From the NCBI GenBank assembly GCA_038228295.1, contig JBBRPH010000008.1, forward strand, positions 48,795 to 112,794: a stretch of 64,000 bases of DNA. Direction: 5' to 3'. The stretch's first letter is position 1, and the number at the start of each line of letters is the position of its first letter. A program made the translations under genes and the position numbers. The DNA comes from JAICKM01 sp038228295. GTDB lineage: Bacteria > Chloroflexota > Chloroflexia > QHBQ01 > JAICKM01. The notes below the pieces were generated by a model. The model was not told the origin of the DNA. It saw nothing but the letters and a program-made list of their open reading frames with translations, and did no database searches. This document shows positions 8,383 to 15,457 of this stretch, piece after piece.

Positions 8383-9225
8383 ATGTCGCTTGCCCGCCTC
8401 CGCCGCATTTCCTACCTTTTCCCTGACACCAGCGCAGCGGATCGTCGCTTTTTCGCCGACTTGGCCTTGCTGCTGGGGGAAGTGCCCGGCTGCCGGGTGG
8501 GGGCGAGCGGCGTAACATTGCCGGTCACGCCGGGTGCGGCGTTACCGGGCACGGCGATCATCGCCACCGCTGTGTCGCGCCCGATGGTTTTGCTAGCTGC
8601 CGATCTGCCGCTGGATGTGGATTGCGGAGGTTTACGGCTCTATAGCACGGCTACCGACTCCGCCGCCGGAGCGCACTCGGTTACGGCGGGTGCGCCGCCG
8701 CCGGTTCCTGCCTTACCACCCGCCGAAGTCTACGCACGGCTGCAAGGTCATATCATGCGGCTGGACCATACCGGCCTCAACATCCCGGTGAACTACCTGA
8801 CCCGCGCCGCCTGGGACGGGCTACTGACCGGCCTGGCGAGCGTCGCGGCAATCTATCGCTACCCAACGGGTGAGGATTGGCCGTTTATCCTGCCGACCAC
8901 CCATGACGAGTATAGCGCCGAAATCCGCGATTTCAATGCGGTACGTGAGCCGAAATGGGAACTGGTCTACGACGGCTGGGCGAGCGATCCGGTGATCCAG
9001 ATCGATCTGGAAACCGACTTGACCCGCACAGAGCTAGAGGCGCTGTTTCCCGCGCCCTACGGCCAGGCGTTTCCCGACCTGGCGGCCTACTTCCGTAGCG
9101 TCTATTTGGCCCATCCCTGGCCGCACCTGTTGATCCGCTGCGACTTGCGCTATCGCAGCGGCGGTCCCTCGGATTGGGAAACCGGCGCGTGGCTGGTGAC
9201 GGCAGGCGGACGGATCACGCCGTAG
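8383..9225 (+). CDS. Hypothetical protein, 280 residues
   Basis: I do not recognise this family. The protein is soluble with no signal peptide, has an Ala/Pro-rich break near residues 95-115, and a C-terminal half with clustered aromatic and acidic residues (RLDHTGLNIPVNYLTRAAWD, then EDWPFILPTTHDEYSAEI). That His/Asp/Glu-rich stretch could be a ligand or metal site, but this is inference. It follows the helical protein at 7924 by 18 bases in the same orientation, so the two probably act together. Convergent with the membrane glycosyltransferase-like gene, 6 bases apart. Confidence 0.7.
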   Translation: MSLARLRRISYLFPDTSAADRRFFADLALLLGEVPGCRVGASGVTLPVTPGAALPGTAIIATAVSRPMVLLAADLPLDVDCGGLRLYSTATDSAAGAHSVTAGAPPPVPALPPAEVYARLQGHIMRLDHTGLNIPVNYLTRAAWDGLLTGLASVAAIYRYPTGEDWPFILPTTHDEYSAEIRDFNAVREPKWELVYDGWASDPVIQIDLETDLTRTELEALFPAPYGQAFPDLAAYFRSVYLAHPWPHLLIRCDLRYRSGGPSDWETGAWLVTAGGRITP

Positions 9226-9231
9226 CTGGGA

Positions 9232-10581
9232 CTATGATGTGCCGGCTGAGGAACTGCGTTGGAGCAGGGCTAGACCCGCTTCCTCCTTATCCAATCCGCG
9301 CTGCATATAGAGTAAAGGCAAGAGTAATAGTGTACTTAAGTGTGGCAGAACTGTTCCCAATCCGAAGGGCATAAAAATGATGACTAGTGATGCGCTACTA
9401 AAGGCGACACCAAATAGTGCGAGAATGCCTAATATGGATGCACTAAGCCAAGGAAAGCATAAGACACTGAATAGCGTCCCGTATAAAATAAAGAGGAAGC
9501 GGGTTTGGTAATAGCTGCGATTACGAAACAGCCACAATGTTGCTGGTAGCAAATAAATATTTTCATATTGCAAATACGTGGGTAGTATTACTTGTGTGAG
9601 CGTAAGTGCGACCACCATTGCTGTTATGAAGGTGGGCGAATCGGGTCTAATAATCCGTGTATGCCAACTGATCCAGAGTAACAAGCCGCAGTAAGTTATG
9701 CCACCTATTACTAACAACCACCCCGGCAACAAGTGCGAGAATGCTCTTTGTGCGCTTGTGTTTTGGACATAACGAAGTGTGGAGACGACAAATTTGACTA
9801 CCCAGCCCGGCAGTAACACTTCTGCGCCGATAGCCAGGATCGTTAGGGTGGCTGTAAAGCTAATTACTAGGTCGCGACGACGTGACCACGCCGCAAAGGC
9901 CCAAATGGTAAGTAACAGTATCACTCCCCAGCTTTCCTGTGGTTTAATGGTACTTAGTGCAAGCAATACACCACCCAGCCTATAACGCTGCTTGATAATA
10001 CAGCACATAGCTACGATCAAGAAAAAATAGGTCGGGGCGGTTAACTGCTGCACGCGCGCAATTTCCAAGGTAGGTGGGGCAACGAGGGCTATGATGCCTA
10101 CTGCCCACGTTGGTATTTGAGTTACAGTACGGCTCCACAACAGAGTTCCTAATGCCACTAGACTAGGAAACAGCCAGCGGGTAATCTCCTGTACGTGCAT
10201 AAAGTCGAACAGGGCAAGGGGAGCCAACAAGAACACAACGTAGAGTGGGTGGCTGAAGACGGCAGTTTCGGACAACTGCTCGCCGGGTGCTGGATCGCGC
10301 CCAAAAAACCCACGTTGGGATATAGCGAGTACGTCATCGCTATAAGGATTCTGGCGTTGCTGCAAGAGTAGCTGAGTGCCTGTCCAGCGGCTATAGAGAT
10401 CCGAGAGATTACCTTGATCGTAACCGAGGCGGTGTGCTACTTGACGGTAGCTAGGGAGGAAAATACGTTCGTTGTATGCCAAAATACCGATGACCATTAA
10501 AGAGAGGATAGCGAAGAGTCTTGGCTGGAATCGCGCAAAGGTTGTGCCGGTTGTAGGCCGGTGTATGGGGAGTTCCTGCAT
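9232..10581 (-). CDS. Membrane protein, glycosyltransferase family 87 (DUF2029)-like
   Basis: 449 residues with about 10-11 hydrophobic segments. The first outer loop carries DLYSRWTGTQLLLQQRQNPY, and residues near 205 read LLALSTIKPQESW; acidic-loop plus Lys-Pro-Gln is the pattern of GT87 polyprenyl-phosphate mannosyltransferase-like proteins. ATG follows AAAGGTGAG at about 10585. By eye its codons are clearly more AT-rich (many TTA, AAT, ATA) than the surrounding genes, which suggests recent acquisition. Substrate unknown. Together with the 2862-5114 protein it suggests cell-surface glycan synthesis. Confidence 0.7.
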   Translation of the reverse strand: MQELPIHRPTTGTTFARFQPRLFAILSLMVIGILAYNERIFLPSYRQVAHRLGYDQGNLSDLYSRWTGTQLLLQQRQNPYSDDVLAISQRGFFGRDPAPGEQLSETAVFSHPLYVVFLLAPLALFDFMHVQEITRWLFPSLVALGTLLWSRTVTQIPTWAVGIIALVAPPTLEIARVQQLTAPTYFFLIVAMCCIIKQRYRLGGVLLALSTIKPQESWGVILLLTIWAFAAWSRRRDLVISFTATLTILAIGAEVLLPGWVVKFVVSTLRYVQNTSAQRAFSHLLPGWLLVIGGITYCGLLLWISWHTRIIRPDSPTFITAMVVALTLTQVILPTYLQYENIYLLPATLWLFRNRSYYQTRFLFILYGTLFSVLCFPWLSASILGILALFGVAFSSASLVIIFMPFGLGTVLPHLSTLLLLPLLYMQRGLDKEEAGLALLQRSSSAGTS

Positions 10582-10633
10582 TTTCTCACCTTTACTTTAG
10601 GTTGGTTTTATGGTTGACGTTCTAAGCAGGATG

Positions 10634-10642
10634 ATTATAGCA
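10634..10642 (-). promoter_or_regulatory. Extended -10 promoter of the GT87-like gene
   Basis: Minus strand TGC-TATAAT with no convincing -35; about 50 bases from the start codon. Confidence 0.45.
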
Positions 10643-10811
10643 GAACTATACCGACTTGGCTATTACCTGGGCTGCACATGAACTGCGTGCTGCACCACTC
10701 CCCTCGCCGGGTATGGAACTTTATGCCCCGCGCTCCGCGCCGATGGACACAATGAGCTATGCCCGCCTACGGCGCGCCGCCGGTCGTACCCTGAAGCGCC
10801 GGTTGCATATG

Positions 10812-10840
10812 TTGCGCCGCGCGCCGAAATCGGCTACACT
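10812..10840 (+). promoter_or_regulatory. Candidate promoter of the membrane protein at 10891
   Basis: TTGCGC, 17 bases, TACACT; partial matches to both boxes, placed 50 bases before the start. Confidence 0.35.
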
Positions 10841-10890
10841 ATAGAAGTCACCTTGTTAGTCGGCGTTAGCTACAGAAAGGTAGCCTTTTC

Positions 10891-11943
10891 ATGGCAACTG
10901 CTACCCAGTCAATCAACCGCACCCCCACCGTGGCCCCGGCGCCGGGCCGCCCGGTCAGTTCGATCCGCTTTGACGGCAGCATGATGGCCGTCTGTTGCTG
11001 GCTGATCGGCGGGGTTTTTCTCGACACCTGGGCGCACTCCACCCTGGCGGTGCTGGATACCTTTTTCACTCCGTGGCACGCTGTACTGTACTCCGGTGCA
11101 ACGGCGGTGGCGGCGTTCATCTTTGGGCCGATTATTTGGTATCATCGGCGGGGCTACGCCTGGGGGCAGGCGGTGCCGGCGGGCTATGAATTGTCGCTGG
11201 CCGGTATTCTGCTGTTGGGCGTCTCCGGGGTGAGCGATATGCTCTGGCATATCGCGTTCGGTATTGAGCGCAACACGGACGCGGCGCTCAGTCCCACGCA
11301 CCTGGCGGCGGCGTTTTCTATCGCACTGGTGGTCAGCGGCCCCTTGCGGGCGGCCTGGCGCCGGCCCGCTTCGGCGAACCCGGCCGGTTGGGCGACCCAC
11401 TTTCCGCTGCTGCTCTCGTTCGGTTTCACCTTTATTATGGTGACACTCTTGACGCTCTTCGGTAATCCTTTCAAGAATACCCAAGTGATTGATGCGGTGC
11501 AGACCGAAGGCGGCCAGCAATTGTCGGTGACCAGCATCGTGTTCTATACAGCGCTCCTGATGGGCTTCTTGTTGTTTGCTGTGCGCCGTTGGCCCGCCTT
11601 GCCGTTTGGGGCGTTTGCTTTCGTGTTGGGGCTGGACGGCTTGATGCTCACTGCCACCGGTGCGCCGCCGACGGTGCCGCTGGTGTTGCTGCTGGCCGGC
11701 TTGGCGGCGGATGGGCTGCGCTTGCTGCTACACCCCTCGGCGGCGCGGGTCGGTGCGCTACGGGTGTTTGCTGTCTTGGTGCCGGTCGTGCTCTTCCTGC
11801 TCTACTTTGGTGCTCTGTACTTGACGGCCGGCATCCACTGGACGATCCATATGTGGCTCGGTTCCGTGGCCTGTGCGGCGATTGCCGGGTGGCTGATCAG
11901 CCTGCTGGTGGTGCCGCCGGCCGGATCGGGCGAAGGACTGTAA
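10891..11943 (+). CDS. Polytopic membrane protein of unknown function with buried His/Trp residues
   Basis: 350 residues with about 9 hydrophobic segments after a 25-residue Pro-rich cytoplasmic start. His and Trp recur inside or at the ends of the segments: DTWAHST near 45, FTPWHAVLYSG near 60, DMLWHIAFGIE near 118, SPTHLAAAFS near 135, and GIHWTIHMWLG near 318. Paired intramembrane histidines suggest metal or haem binding, as in some cytochrome-like or copper proteins, but I cannot assign a family. ATG follows AGAAAGG. lipA starts 83 bases downstream but has its own promoter. Confidence 0.75.
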   Translation: MATATQSINRTPTVAPAPGRPVSSIRFDGSMMAVCCWLIGGVFLDTWAHSTLAVLDTFFTPWHAVLYSGATAVAAFIFGPIIWYHRRGYAWGQAVPAGYELSLAGILLLGVSGVSDMLWHIAFGIERNTDAALSPTHLAAAFSIALVVSGPLRAAWRRPASANPAGWATHFPLLLSFGFTFIMVTLLTLFGNPFKNTQVIDAVQTEGGQQLSVTSIVFYTALLMGFLLFAVRRWPALPFGAFAFVLGLDGLMLTATGAPPTVPLVLLLAGLAADGLRLLLHPSAARVGALRVFAVLVPVVLFLLYFGALYLTAGIHWTIHMWLGSVACAAIAGWLISLLVVPPAGSGEGL

Positions 11944-11972
11944 GGGCGGCTACGGGTAGGTAGGGACGCTTG

Positions 11973-11981
11973 TGGTATAAT
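11973..11981 (+). promoter_or_regulatory. Extended -10 promoter of lipA
   Basis: TGG-TATAAT (11976-11981), 45 bases before the lipA ATG; no clear -35. Confidence 0.6.
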
Positions 11982-12026
11982 GGAGGGTACCGGCTTAATA
12001 TTTATCGGCAAAGGATTGGTTAGCAC

Positions 12027-13025
12027 ATGGAACCCACCGTTCGCCACAATGCGACCCCCACGATCAACGAGATTCGCCCCAGCGGCGAGGTATTGACGCT
12101 GATCCCGGCGGAGCGCAAGGCGCGTAACAACCACATTCATCTTGCGACTGAGCGCGTGACGCTGACGCGCAAACCGGCCTGGCTGAACGTGAAATGGCAG
12201 CAGGGTCCGAACTACCACGAACTGAAATCGCTGATGCGGAGCGCGGGGCTGCATACCGTCTGCGAAGAGGCGCGCTGCCCCAACATCAGTGAATGCTGGG
12301 AGCATCGCACGGCGACGTTCCTGCTGCTGGGCGACACCTGCACCCGCTCGTGCGGCTTTTGCGCCATCAAGACCGGGCGGCCCAGCCGGCTGGATCGCGA
12401 TGAGCCGGAACGCGTGGCCCGTGCGGTGCAACACCTGGCGCTGCAACACATCGTACTCACCTCGGTCAACCGCGACGAATTGTTGCTGGGCGGGGCCGAC
12501 ATCTACGCCGAGACGATCCGCCTGATCCGTGCCTATGTACCCGACTGCGGCATCGAAGTGTTGACACCCGACTTCAAAGGCCACTGGCCGGCGCTGCAAC
12601 TGGTGATGGATGCGCGGCCTGATATTATGAACCACAACGTCGAGTCGGTGCCGCGCCTCTATTACGCCGTGCGCCCGCAAGCCAAATACGCCCGCTCGCT
12701 GGAGTTCCTGCGGCGCGCTAAAGAGATGGACAGTACTGTCCGCACCAAGTCGGGTATGATGCTGGGTCTGGGTGAAGAGGTGGGCGAAGTGCTGGCGGTG
12801 CTGGCTGATTTGCGCGCCAATGGGGTGGATATTGTGACCATCGGCCAGTATCTACGCCCATCGTTCGCCCATTTGCCGGTACAGAAGTATTACACGCCGG
12901 AGGAGTTTGCCGCGCTTAAAGTGCAGGCGCAGGCGTTCGGCTTCGCCCACGTCGAATGTGGTGCACTGGTGCGCTCGTCGTACCACGCGCATGAACAAGT
13001 GCAAAGCGCCGAGGCCGCCGGATAG
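12027..13025 (+). CDS. lipA: Lipoyl synthase
   Basis: 332 residues. Radical SAM enzyme that inserts two sulfurs into octanoyl-E2/H-protein to make the lipoyl group. All cluster ligands are visible: auxiliary 4Fe-4S cluster Cys79, Cys84 and Cys90 (CEEARCPNISEC), radical SAM Cys105, Cys109 and Cys112 (CTRSCGFC), and the C-terminal RSSY motif (316-319) that supplies the Ser ligand to the auxiliary cluster. The first 40 residues are longer than in most LipA. It would modify the E2 encoded at 1269-2780. No lipB is in the window. The M50-like gene follows within 15 bases of the stop. Confidence 0.97.
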   Translation: MEPTVRHNATPTINEIRPSGEVLTLIPAERKARNNHIHLATERVTLTRKPAWLNVKWQQGPNYHELKSLMRSAGLHTVCEEARCPNISECWEHRTATFLLLGDTCTRSCGFCAIKTGRPSRLDRDEPERVARAVQHLALQHIVLTSVNRDELLLGGADIYAETIRLIRAYVPDCGIEVLTPDFKGHWPALQLVMDARPDIMNHNVESVPRLYYAVRPQAKYARSLEFLRRAKEMDSTVRTKSGMMLGLGEEVGEVLAVLADLRANGVDIVTIGQYLRPSFAHLPVQKYYTPEEFAALKVQAQAFGFAHVECGALVRSSYHAHEQVQSAEAAG

Positions 13026-13039
13026 GCCGCCTGTGGCCG

Positions 13040-13855
13040 GTGCTGCTAGGGATGGGGGCGTTGCTCTGGTTAGGGGCAACGCCCCCGCCTGATTCGCCCG
13101 GCGGCTGGGTGGCCTGGCAAGGGGGCGGGCTGACCGGCCTGTTGATCGCCGTATTTGCCGGGCTGCATTTGAGCAGCAACTACCTGCAAACCCGCTTCGT
13201 CACCCTGATCTGGCGGCTCACCGGCAGCGGCGTGAGGGCCAACCGCGCCTATTTCACCCTGATGCGACCCGGTGTGCTGGTGCATGAACTGGCCCATGCG
13301 ATGGCGGCGGCGCTGGTCGGCGGGCGTATCGTGGCCTTCAATGCGCTCGAAACGCAAGTGGTGGCCGGACCCCGCGGGCCGCAGGTACGCCTCGGCCATG
13401 TCAGCTACGCCATTCCCGGCCGGGCGGGTGCGCTGGGCACGCGGTTGCGCGATGCGGCCGTCGGCCTGGCCCCGTTGCCGTTCGGCCTGCTGCTGATCGC
13501 CGGTGCGTTGGCCCTCAGCGGCGTGGACTGGCTGGGTGATCTGCCGCATACCGTGCCACCCGCACTGGGCACCGTTCGCTTCTGGCTGGCTGGGCTGGCG
13601 ATCCTGGAAATCGCCGACCAGATGACCCCCTCGCACGTAGACCGCAAAAACTGGTCGGTCGCCGTGGTGGTTCTGCTCACCGGGGCCGGCCTAGCCTGGT
13701 TGGTAGCGCAGGTGCTGGTCTTCAGCCTCACCCCGGCGCTCTGGACGGCATGGCTCCAGGCGTTGGTCGTGCTGGCCGCCGTGCTGCTTGTGCCCATCGC
13801 GCTCAACTTGCTCGCGGGGATCCTTCTCTGGTTGCCGACGCGCCTGCTACGGTGA
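13040..13855 (+). CDS. M50-like (site-2 protease type) membrane metalloprotease
   Basis: 271 residues from GTG 13040 (an in-frame ATG at 13052 is the alternative; neither has a strong ribosome binding site). Five to six hydrophobic segments. Residues 78-90 read PGVLVHELAHAMA with the HExxH zinc motif (His82, Glu83, His86), and a second conserved-looking segment DQMTPSHVDRKNW near 193 could supply the third ligand, as Asp does in M50 enzymes. Family members cleave substrates within or near the membrane. It follows lipA closely and may share its transcript. Proteolytic activity is inferred from HExxH only. Confidence 0.7.
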   Translation: MLLGMGALLWLGATPPPDSPGGWVAWQGGGLTGLLIAVFAGLHLSSNYLQTRFVTLIWRLTGSGVRANRAYFTLMRPGVLVHELAHAMAAALVGGRIVAFNALETQVVAGPRGPQVRLGHVSYAIPGRAGALGTRLRDAAVGLAPLPFGLLLIAGALALSGVDWLGDLPHTVPPALGTVRFWLAGLAILEIADQMTPSHVDRKNWSVAVVVLLTGAGLAWLVAQVLVFSLTPALWTAWLQALVVLAAVLLVPIALNLLAGILLWLPTRLLR

Positions 13856-13912
13856 GAGTGGCGCGACGCTGAACTTCCTCCCATCTATTGTCAAATTTTT
13901 GTGCAAGTGGGC

Positions 13913-15349
13913 TTATTTCACCACGGCATCCAGGATTTTCGCCAGCAGCAACAGGGCGGCGAAGGCCCACATGGTCAGGCTGACCTCGCGTACGCGGCCG
14001 GTCAGCGTTTTCAGCAGCACATAGCTGACGATGCCCGCGAACATTCCGTCGGCGATGCTGTAGGCCAGCGGCATCACGGCCAGGGTCAGGAAGGCGGGCA
14101 GCCCCTCGGTCACATCGCTGAACTGGATTTTGAGGATCGGCTCGATCATCAGGAAGCCGACTACCAGCAGGGCGGGCGCGGTGGCGACGGCGGGCACCAG
14201 ACCGACCAGCGGCACGAACAGCAGGGCCAGCGCGAAAAAGCCCGCCGTCCAGACGGCGGTCAGGCCGGTCTTGCCGCCTTCGCCCACGCCGGCGCTGCTC
14301 TCGATAAAGGTGGCGACGGTGGCCGTGCCGACCAACGGGCCGAAGATGCCCGCGCCCGCGTCCACGAGCAGCGCCTGGCGCGAGCGGGGGAAGTTGCCGC
14401 GCGCATCCAGCAGGCCCAGCTTGGCGGCCAAGCCGCTGAATGTGCCGAAGCTGTCCATCATATCCGTTACCAGGAAGGTCAGGAAGAACAGCAGCAGTGC
14501 GCCGGAACTAAACTGGCTTAGGCCGCCGAAATCGGGTTTGAACAGCCCCGCCTGGGCAAAGCGTGCCAGATCCGGCACCTGCACAATGTCGCCTAGGCCG
14601 CTGGGATAATGCACGCCCAGCGCCGTGCGCCAGTCGGCCGACACGGCCCCGGCGAGCCAAGCCAGCACGGCGGTGGCAAGCACGCCCAGCAGGATCGCCG
14701 CCCGCAGCTTGCGCGCCATCAGCCAGCCGGTGATGACCACGCCTAGCAGTGCGATGACCACGGTGGGGCTGCTGAGGGAGCCGAGGACCGGCAATGCACT
14801 GCTGCCGCCGAAGGGCTGCACACCCGGCTTGAGCGGCGCGCTGACGCTCATCTGCACCACGCCGGCGTTGACCATGCCGATAAAGGCGATAAACAAGCCG
14901 ATGCCCGCGCCCGCCGCCAGCTTCAGGTTGAGCGGGATGCCTTCAATGATCGCCCGCGCCCACGGCCCAGCCACGATCAGCGTGAAGGCCACGCCGTCAA
15001 GCAGCACCAGCGCCAGCGCCGCCTGCCACGACACCTTGTGGCCCAGTACCACCGTGAACGCGAACAGCGCGTTATAGCCCATGCCGGGAGCCAGCGCCCA
15101 GGGCAGGTCGGCCCACAGGCCCATGACGAGCGTCGGAATCGCTGCCGCCAGGATTGTGCCGATGGTTAAGGCGACCGGGTCCATGCCCGTGACCGCCATG
15201 ATGCTGGGGTTGACGAAGATGATATAGGCCATCGTGAAAAACGTGGTCAGCCCGGCCAACATCTCGATGCGCGGGCTGGTGCCGCGCTCACGTAGGCGGA
15301 AGCGTGCGGCGAGGCCGGACTGCGGCAGGGCTGGGGTTGTGCGTACCAT
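13913..15349 (-). CDS. NCS2-type purine (adenine/guanine/hypoxanthine) permease, AzgA/PbuG-like
   Basis: 478 residues from ATG 15349, which has AAGGGGAT ten bases upstream; a longer open frame reaches 15400 but starts within the preceding hairpin region. About 12-14 hydrophobic segments. Family signs are EMLAGLTTFFTMAYIIFVNP at the start, LAPGMGYNALFAF near 90, FVTDMMDSFGTFSG (here LVTDMMDSFGTFSG) near 300, and VGTATVATFIESSAGVGEGG near 340. These belong to the AzgA/PbuG branch of proton-coupled nucleobase symporters. No purine riboswitch could be recognised upstream. Confidence 0.92.
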   Translation of the reverse strand: MVRTTPALPQSGLAARFRLRERGTSPRIEMLAGLTTFFTMAYIIFVNPSIMAVTGMDPVALTIGTILAAAIPTLVMGLWADLPWALAPGMGYNALFAFTVVLGHKVSWQAALALVLLDGVAFTLIVAGPWARAIIEGIPLNLKLAAGAGIGLFIAFIGMVNAGVVQMSVSAPLKPGVQPFGGSSALPVLGSLSSPTVVIALLGVVITGWLMARKLRAAILLGVLATAVLAWLAGAVSADWRTALGVHYPSGLGDIVQVPDLARFAQAGLFKPDFGGLSQFSSGALLLFFLTFLVTDMMDSFGTFSGLAAKLGLLDARGNFPRSRQALLVDAGAGIFGPLVGTATVATFIESSAGVGEGGKTGLTAVWTAGFFALALLFVPLVGLVPAVATAPALLVVGFLMIEPILKIQFSDVTEGLPAFLTLAVMPLAYSIADGMFAGIVSYVLLKTLTGRVREVSLTMWAFAALLLLAKILDAVVK

Positions 15350-15382
15350 CGGTGTGATCCCCTTCATGCTAAACTGTAAGAA

Positions 15383-15414
15383 TGGGTGGACCAGCGACAC
15401 TGCCGGTCCACCCA
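15383..15414 (-). terminator. Terminator of the lipoprotein gene
   Basis: Perfect 10-base arms (15383-15392 and 15405-15414), 12-base loop, followed on the minus strand by ATTCTT. It lies 44 bases past the stop of the lipoprotein gene and upstream of the permease start. Confidence 0.65.
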
Positions 15415-15457
15415 GTTCAGCATTAGCCGTGCCTAGCGTAAGGCGGCGCTGCCCGCG

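Larger units (their letters stand above)
10582..10890. other. 309-base intergenic region with two divergent promoter-like elements
   Basis: It holds the extended -10 for the upstream minus-strand gene (10634-10642) and a weak -35/-10 pair for the downstream plus-strand gene (10812-10840). A short open frame at 10656-10844 has no ribosome binding site or recognisable content and is not called. Confidence 0.5.

Noticed and set aside
10656..10844. 62-codon open frame between membrane protein genes
   Set aside because: No ribosome binding site, composition like random GC-rich DNA, and it overlaps promoter elements.
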